Shown piece after piece: positions 58,134 to 64,000 of a stretch of DNA of 64,000 nucleotides (its first letter is position 1; every line of letters starts with the position of its first letter). The stretch covers positions 61,748,419 to 61,812,418 of the forward strand of contig NC_134095.1 in assembly GCF_000715075.1 (NCBI RefSeq), in the 5' to 3' direction. Made by a program: the position numbers and the translations under genes. The notes under the pieces are model-generated. The model was not told the DNA's origin and searched no databases. It saw nothing but the letters and a program-made list of their open reading frames with translations. The DNA comes from Nicotiana tabacum. Its lineage: Eukaryota; Streptophyta; Magnoliopsida; Solanales; Solanaceae.

Positions 58134-58716
58134 CACTATTAAAAAAACGCTATTTTCTCATCCGAAAAAAGATGACCGAAAATCTAATCAAGAGTTCTAC
58201 TGCACTAATATTTGTTTTTTTTTTTTTTTTTTTTGACAAAATCAACCGAGTCAGTCAGGTTTTTTTCTCCAAAATATGAGAAACTATTTTTTCGATCGAG
58301 TCAGTCGATAATAATATACCGGAAAAATTATTTTTTAAGAAGCCTACTGAATTGGTCGGTTTCCTATTTAGAGTAAATAAAAAACTGCGTTACGTCAGTC
58401 GTTTTTTGGGGTCAAATCTTCGGTGAACTCATTTTAATAAACCAACCAAAAGATAACTTATTTTTAGAAAAACAACCGACCGAATCGGTCGATTGTTTTT
58501 GGAAAAAAATATGGTTGAAGAGTAAATTTAAGAAAATTAAAAGTCTTAGACTGACAAACATCAGTTGTCTAGTATAGAGCGCGGTTTGATTTCTAAATGT
58601 TGCCGCATAGGTCAATTTTTGATACGGACCTAAATATTTTCGACCCACCATTTTCAGTCGGTACCGTTCGCATTCGATTGGTTTTTTCCGTCGAAAAAGG
58701 GTGTATTTTAGTAGTG
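58134..58716. mobile_element. Small non-autonomous CACTA-type element
   Basis: The left end CACTATTAAAAAAACGC and the right end (reverse complement CACTACTAAAATACACC) are inverted repeats starting CACTA, flanked by AGA. The 583-bp body has many subterminal ACCGAnTCxGTCG and CGGTCG-like motifs, as CACTA elements have for transposase binding. No transposase frame. Confidence 0.8.
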
Positions 58717-58719
58717 AGA

Positions 58720-60026
58720 ATTTAAGATGAAATGTTGTGACTCATCCCTAAATACTTACTTCTCATCCAAAAATGACTATCACAAAATGTGGAAAAATAA
58801 GTAAGTACGAAGAGAAATTAGTGTAACACCAAATACAAAAAGCCAAAATGTATTATCTTTGGAGATACATGTTGGAAAAGGACAAGTAAATCGCATTAGA
58901 TTATCTTCGCATCTTCGTCAAAATCAAACCCCACATCTCATGTTAAGTGTCTGGAGCTTTTTGACATGCCAAACACTGGTAAAATCGATCTGTCATTAGG
59001 GGCAAACCTTCTATTTTCTGTTGGGTGTAGCAACTTTTTTGGGAAGTCCTTTAATTTGTTCTGACATTGATTGCATGTTTTTGACTAGAAAATATATAAA
59101 GTCTTGATAATCTTCAACATCAGAAAACGTAAAATACCTTTTACATTAGACATGCCATATGTTTAGGCCATTGGCCTTTTCATCTTTTTAATCAACTCTC
59201 TTTAATCCAAAGATGTCTAAAGCAATGACGTCAACCTTATTTTAAAATTATAAGAATTATGAAGAAAATATGTAAAATAAAATAACGTCAATCCTTATAT
59301 GTCAGCTATGGTTCTTTTTCTTTTCCTTGAATAAAACTCTTTATGCTTACACCAAAATACATGCATCAACTTGCCATTGTTAAATGGTTTAATGATGTAA
59401 AAATATATATTTTAACCGTAAAATAAACGTATATGCAAACATAGGCATACATCTATTGATTTGGTATAGATATTGGGGAATAGGTCTTTAGCCTCTTTAT
59501 AGCGCAGGGTCTTAACCGTTAACCTTAATCACTTAACAAAATTCATATGTTACTACAATGAAACAAGGAACTCTACACAAAAAAAAAAAACAAAAAAACA
59601 AGGGTATGAAATAAGCAATATTATAATATTTCCTTCTTTTTAATCCTTAAAGAGGGCGTCTCTTCTTTTCCACATCCACATTCCTCCTTCTTTTCAGATA
59701 CTTAAGCTTCTAATGCTACGGAATTAGTTTTCCCAATCAATCAATTCAAATTAATGTGTAGGAATCTGCCCTCATCGAAATGAATGTCTACCTTTCCCGC
59801 ATTTGAAGATAGACTAATGTTTAAGATCTTCTGCTTTCATAAAAATCCTTTCTTCTCTGGCCGTCGGAGATTACTCATATACGTGTGAATAACCGTGAAA
59901 TTCGACAATTTTTTGAGGGAGGGGAGTCAACTGACTGGCAATGAACTGACATAAGAGAAAAAGAGGAGTGAAATCATACGACGAAGTTGGAAAAGACTCT
60001 ACTAATCATAGCCATAGAAGCTAACA
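58720..60026. other. Intergenic DNA, possibly including a copia 5' LTR
   Basis: No gene is seen. The end at 60026 (GCTAACA before the primer-like site) would be an LTR end, but without the 3' LTR in the window the LTR start cannot be set. Confidence 0.45.
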
Positions 60027-60038
60027 TGATATCGGAGC
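60027..60038 (+). other. Primer-binding site, tRNA-Met type (decayed)
   Basis: TGATATCGGAGC differs at two places from TGGTATCAGAGC and lies 145 bp before the gag frame. Confidence 0.5.
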
Positions 60039-60182
60039 TCGTGATGACGAGCTCAATCTAATTCCTTGCTCAATTATGTGTATGTGTGTTACTGCGACTT
60101 AGTCAAGCTATACCGAATTGTCTGAAAGTAGCAACACCTCTGAGCTAGGGTTTGCAATTTAGTCAACTGGAAAGCTTCGTCA

Positions 60183-61281
60183 ATGGCAATTGGAGACGAA
60201 ACAAACGAGAGTACATCGAGACATGTGAATGTACTAGTAGCACCTACTATTTTCCCCACAATTGTTCACAATCATCCTCTTTTCCTTCAACCAACTGATA
60301 CATCAGGTAGCTCACTCATTTCTCTTCAGCTAACTGGCTCAAATAACTATGATATGTGGAGTTGATCTATGAGAATAGGTCTATTAGGTAAAAGCAAACT
60401 AGGTTTTGTAGATGATCGATACCCAAAATCTAAGTTTGAACCTGAATTCCACGAGCAAAGGGAGAAGGTAAATGCTGTAGTGCTCTCTTGGATTATGAAT
60501 GCTATGTGCCCAGGGCTATTGAGTAGTGTAGTGTACGCCTCCAATGCTCACAAGGTGTGGGAAGATCTGAAGGAAAGATTTGACAAAGTGAATGGATCTA
60601 GGGTTCTGTACTTGCACAGAGAGATCCATACATTAACACAAGGAACAATGAATATAGCTGATTATTTCTCGAAATTAAGAGATCTATGGGATGAGTTTGA
60701 TGCACTCATGCCTTGTCCTGGTTGTCCGTGTTCAGAGTCAAAGAAATATGCTGAGCACTTTGAATATCATAGGTTGCTTAGTTTTTATGGGATTGAATGA
60801 TACTTATTCTCAAGCTCGAAGTCAAATCATGATGATGTCACCAATGCCTAGTATTAACAAGGCCTACTCTCTACTTATGGATGTGGAAAGCCAAAGGAAT
60901 CTGGCCAATTTCTCTCAAATAATGCAAGTAGCAAAAGTTGCTGAAAACACTGCTCTGTATAGCAACAAAAATCCAACTACTGGTAATGGACATTTTAGAG
61001 CTCAGAAGAAGATAGTGGTTTGTGATTTTTGTAACTACAAAGGACACATCAAGGAAAACTATTTCAAGCTAATAAGATATCCTCAATACTTTAAGTCTAA
61101 CTTTAAGACAAAGAAGAAAAGGGGAAACTCTGGTGCATATGCCAATCATGTCAACACTGCTCCTAACTACAATCCTACTATGCAAAACACTCAGATGCAG
61201 TTTGGAGGTTTACAGGGCAGAGGAGAAGGAATAATACGTGGCCTGCAGCAAATGCAAGTGCCTTCATCAACTGGATTTTAG
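60183..61281 (+). pseudogene. Copia gag (second element)
   Basis: The frame starts MAIGDETNESTS, with LTGSNNYDMWS then a TGA at 60364-60366. It continues as MRIGLLGKSKLGFVDD, VVLSWIMNAMCPGLLSSVVY, the UBN2-type WEDLKERFDKVNGSRVLYLH and LRDLWDEFDALMP. A 1-bp indel near 60780 shifts it, and it continues with LNDTYSQARSQIMMM, PSINKAYSLLMDVESQR and a knuckle CDFCNYKGHIKENYFKL whose last ligand is Y instead of C. It ends at TAG 61279-61281. Confidence 0.88.
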
Positions 61282-61900
61282 CATATGCAAATGACTTCAC
61301 CAATTGGATTTCAGCCTCAGCAACAAGCACCAACTCCTTTCTTTACTCAGGAGCAATATCAACAGATAGTTCAGCTGCTTAACAAGGGGGCAGATAAATG
61401 CCCCTTCTACCAGAGCTGAAACTGCAGGTAAACTGATAGATCTATTATCCAATCATGTTAATAATAATTGGATAATAGATTTTGGAGCTTCAAATCATAT
61501 GATATCCACACTAGAGATGCTAAATTCATGTCAGTCAGTTCCATCTCAAAAGGGAAATAAGGTTCGCTTGCCTACAGGAAATGTTGCCTCTATTTCACAT
61601 ATAGAAAAAACAAGTGTGTTTAATATCAGGATATCAGTAATGTGCTGTACATACTAGAATTTAAATACAAAGTGTTGTCTGTGTCTAAACTGACCAAGGA
61701 GTTGCAGTGTCTTGTGGCATTTTTTCCTGACTTCTGTATCTTCCAGGATCTTTATAGTGGTCATGTGAAGAGTATTGGTAAGAAGGATCAGGGACTGTAC
61801 CTACTGCAAGGCAAGTCATTAATAAGTGGTATTCTGCAACATGATCCAGTTCAACTAAGGAATAAAACTCCTTAACAACTATCTGAGTTGAAGTATGTAA
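61282..61900 (+). pseudogene. Copia protease and linker (second element)
   Basis: NNWIIDFGASNHM at 61464-61502 is the protease active-site region with DFG in place of DSG/DTG. It continues to YKVLSVSKLTKELQC (from 61642), the usual end of the domain, then FQDLYSGHVKSIGK and the GLYLLQG stretch of the pre-integrase part. Stops break it before 61464 and near 61630. Confidence 0.75.
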
Positions 61901-62730
61901 ATAAAACTACTAAGTCTGGGAATAAGTTTGCTTGTGTGGCTAATGAATGTTCTGATTCTAGTGTAATCTGGTATAGAAGGCTAGGTCATGCACCTCTAGA
62001 TGTAATCAAGAAGTAAACATCACTGAGTAACCTGAAAGACAATCACACTCACTGCACTGTATGCCTTTTAGCCAAGCAAACAAAGTTACCTTACAAACTG
62101 AGCACTACTACTTCTAATGCTGCTTTTGAACTGTTATATTTTGATGTATGGGGGCCCTATAGGGTACCAACATATGACAGTAAAAGGTTCTTTGTTGCTA
62201 TTGTGTATGATTATTCTAGGTTTACCTGGATTTCTTACTTGTCTCTAAGTTAGATACAATGGTTGTTCTGAAAGATTTCCTAACAAAAGTGAATAATGTA
62301 TTCTCTGTATCAGTTAAGACTTTTAGAATTGATTATGGTAGTGAATTCTTTAATCATGAAGTACACAATCTATTGCCATCCATGGGCATTATTCATCAAA
62401 GTACATGCACTTACACACCTCAGCAAAATGGAGTTACTGAGAAGAGACACAAGACAATTTTAGAGATGGCCAGAGCTCTGAGATTCCAGGCTGCTATTCC
62501 TTTAAAATTCTGGGGAGAATGTGTGCCTACTGCTGTGATCAACAGACTTCCCTAAAGAGTTATTGTATAAAATCACTTTTTGAGATGCTTTATTTACATG
62601 CTCCATCTCTCTCACACCTCAAAGTGTTTGGTTGTTTGTGCTATGCAATCTCACCCAAGGAATTGTACAAGTTTGCTTCAAGAGCAGTACCTGGAGCTTT
62701 TCTAGGCTATTCTTAAACTCAAAAGGGCTA
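61901..62730 (+). pseudogene. Copia integrase (second element)
   Basis: Zinc region WYRRLGHAPLDVIKK and HCTVCLLAKQTKLPY near 61970-62095, core FDVWGPYRVP (first D), FRIDYGSEFFNHEV (second D) and QQNGVTEKRHKTILEMAR (E retained). The frame is broken near 62010, 62250 and 62555, and continues with LKVFGCLCYAISP and PGAFLGYS up to a stop at 62714-62716. Catalytic residues are present but the frame is not. Confidence 0.85.
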
Positions 62731-63055
62731 CAAGGTCTATGATCTTTACTCCAAATCCTTTATTGTGAGTAGAAATGTGGTATTTCAAGAAAATATTTTT
62801 TCTTTTAAACATCTACAAACCACTAGCACTCCCATGTTTCCTATTCTAGACTTGCTTCCTTCTACCACAAAAATGCAGCATGTGCCTAAGCTTCATGATA
62901 CTCCTTTCTCTCTTGATCCATCTCAGAGTCCAACTATGTACACATTCCCAGCTACTCCTCCACATGCACAATAACATTCAGAGGAACCTGTTTCTTTAGG
63001 TTACTCTTCTTCTGCTGTTGAGCCTTGTGTTCCAGAGTCATCACAGGCTCCTGCT

Positions 63056-63992
63056 ATGAACCTTAGAAGATCATCAAGACTAGCAAACCACCCTTGTGGA
63101 TCATGTGTGTCTTATGACACTCTCAACCCAGCTCATATACATGCTCTCTCATCCTACTCTTCTCTTACAGAACCAAAATCTTTCAGAAAAGCAGCCACAA
63201 ATTCCAAGTGGATTGAAGCTATGAAACTTGAAATAGTTGCTCTAGAAGACAACTACAAATGGAGTATTGTGGACCATCCTGTAGGCAAAACACCTATTGG
63301 ATGCAAATGGATTTTCAAGATAAAGTTTAAGGCTTCAGGGAAAGTTGAGAGGTACAAGGCCAGGCTGGTATCCAAAGTCTACAGCCAGAAAGTGGGACCT
63401 GGCTATACTAAAATATTTTCTCCTATAGCAAATATGGTAATAGTCAAGACAATATTGCCTTAGCAACAGCTAAACAATGGGTTATTTACTAGATGGATGT
63501 GCACAATGCCTTTCTCAATGGTCAATGGTGATCTCCTAGAATAAGTGTACATGCAGATTCCTAATGGGTTTGCTAGAAAAGGGGGTCTCACATGTATGTA
63601 AACTAGACAAGGCCTTGTATGAGCTGAAACAGGCCCCAAGGAAATGGAACAAGAAACTAACTGAGGCATTACTGCACATGGGATTTCAGCAAAGTCCCTT
63701 TGACTACTCCATATTCACCAAACACAAGGGTAGTGACTTAGTTGTGGTGTTGGTCTATGTGGATGATCTACTAATCACATGCAACAATGTGGTGCTACTT
63801 AACCAAACAAAAGAAGATCTACAGAGAAACTTTAAGATGAAAGATCTAGGTGATCTGAAGTTTTTTCTGGGTATTGAATTTGCTAGATCAAAGGAAGGTG
63901 TATTCATGCCTCAAAGAAAGTATGCCTTGGAACTCATCTCTGTGTCAGGGCTAGGGGGAGCTAAGCCTGCAGGCACACCTCTTGAGCTGAAT
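63056..63992 (+). pseudogene. Copia reverse transcriptase (second element)
   Basis: 63056-63463 has RRSSRLANHP, WIEAMKLEIVALEDNYKW, GCKWIFKIKFKASGKVERYK and ARLVSKVYSQKVGPGYTK. A shift and stops follow near 63465-63560 over the WQMDVHNAFLNG-type region. Then 63564-63992 has CKLDKALYELKQAPRKWN, LVYVDDLLITCNN with the catalytic YVDD, MKDLGDLKFFLGIEF and QRKYALELI, ending in TAG at 63993. RNase H is not in the window. Confidence 0.9.
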
Positions 63993-64000
63993 TAGAAGCT

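Larger units (their letters stand above)
60027..64000 (+). mobile_element. Second decayed Ty1/copia element, runs off the window
   Basis: Gag, protease, integrase and RT lie in the copia order on the plus strand. It differs in sequence from the copia material at 1-1800 and 43000-48000. Stops and indels occur in every domain. The RNase H and 3' LTR would be beyond 64000. Confidence 0.88.

Overview
The window is plant nuclear DNA. The lineage is probably Solanaceae, and Nicotiana is my best guess. The reasons are giant Tat/Ogre-type Ty3/gypsy retrotransposons with 3-4.5 kb LTRs, an Au-like SINE tail, AT-rich intergenic DNA with short MITEs, and a spliced eight-exon plant gene. The species call is inference. 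I saw no bacterial features.

Layout. (1) 1-1839 is the decayed 5' part of a Ty1/copia element (U5 end, primer site, gag); its sequence resumes at 42927. (2) 1840-42921 is a Tat/Ogre-type element on the minus strand, with a 4521-bp LTR on the left, a 4241-bp LTR on the right and a perfect ATATA target duplication. Its internal part holds, in minus-strand order, a primer site, an extra ORF1, gag, protease with a G-patch-like stretch, a candidate intron, RT, RNase H, a second RNase H and integrase. All coding parts carry stops or frameshifts. (3) Inside it, 7103-27681 is a younger minus-strand element with LTRs of 3931 and 3928 bp and target duplication ACAGT. It has only a decayed gag and no pol, and carries about 2.6 kb of tandem arrays. 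(4) Inside that, 14849-18040 is a solo LTR of a related family in the opposite orientation, with target duplication ACGCT. (5) 42927-47998 holds repeated pieces of copia gag, including a scar that carries the last 57 bp of the outer LTR, followed by a decayed gag-to-integrase stretch. (6) 48000-52830 is intergenic with repeats and two MITE-like insertions. (7) 52915-56733 is an intact auxin influx carrier gene of the AUX1/LAX family, closest to LAX3. It is the only ordinary host gene here. (8) 58134-58716 is a small CACTA-type element. (9) 60027-64000 is a second, different decayed Ty1/copia element that runs off the window.

How the parts relate. The nesting order gives relative ages: copia gag oldest, then the outer element, then the inner element, with the solo LTR inserted last or carried in by the inner element. 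The inner element has no pol, so it must have been copied with enzymes supplied by a related element. The most interesting signals are not genes. They are (a) a repeated two-stem module found six times in the two large elements, whose inner stem changes by paired substitutions, (b) a U5 hairpin with a constant 13-nt loop and a changing stem in all three LTR families, and (c) a second copy of the tRNA primer-binding core at a fixed distance of about 90 nt from the LTR end in all three.
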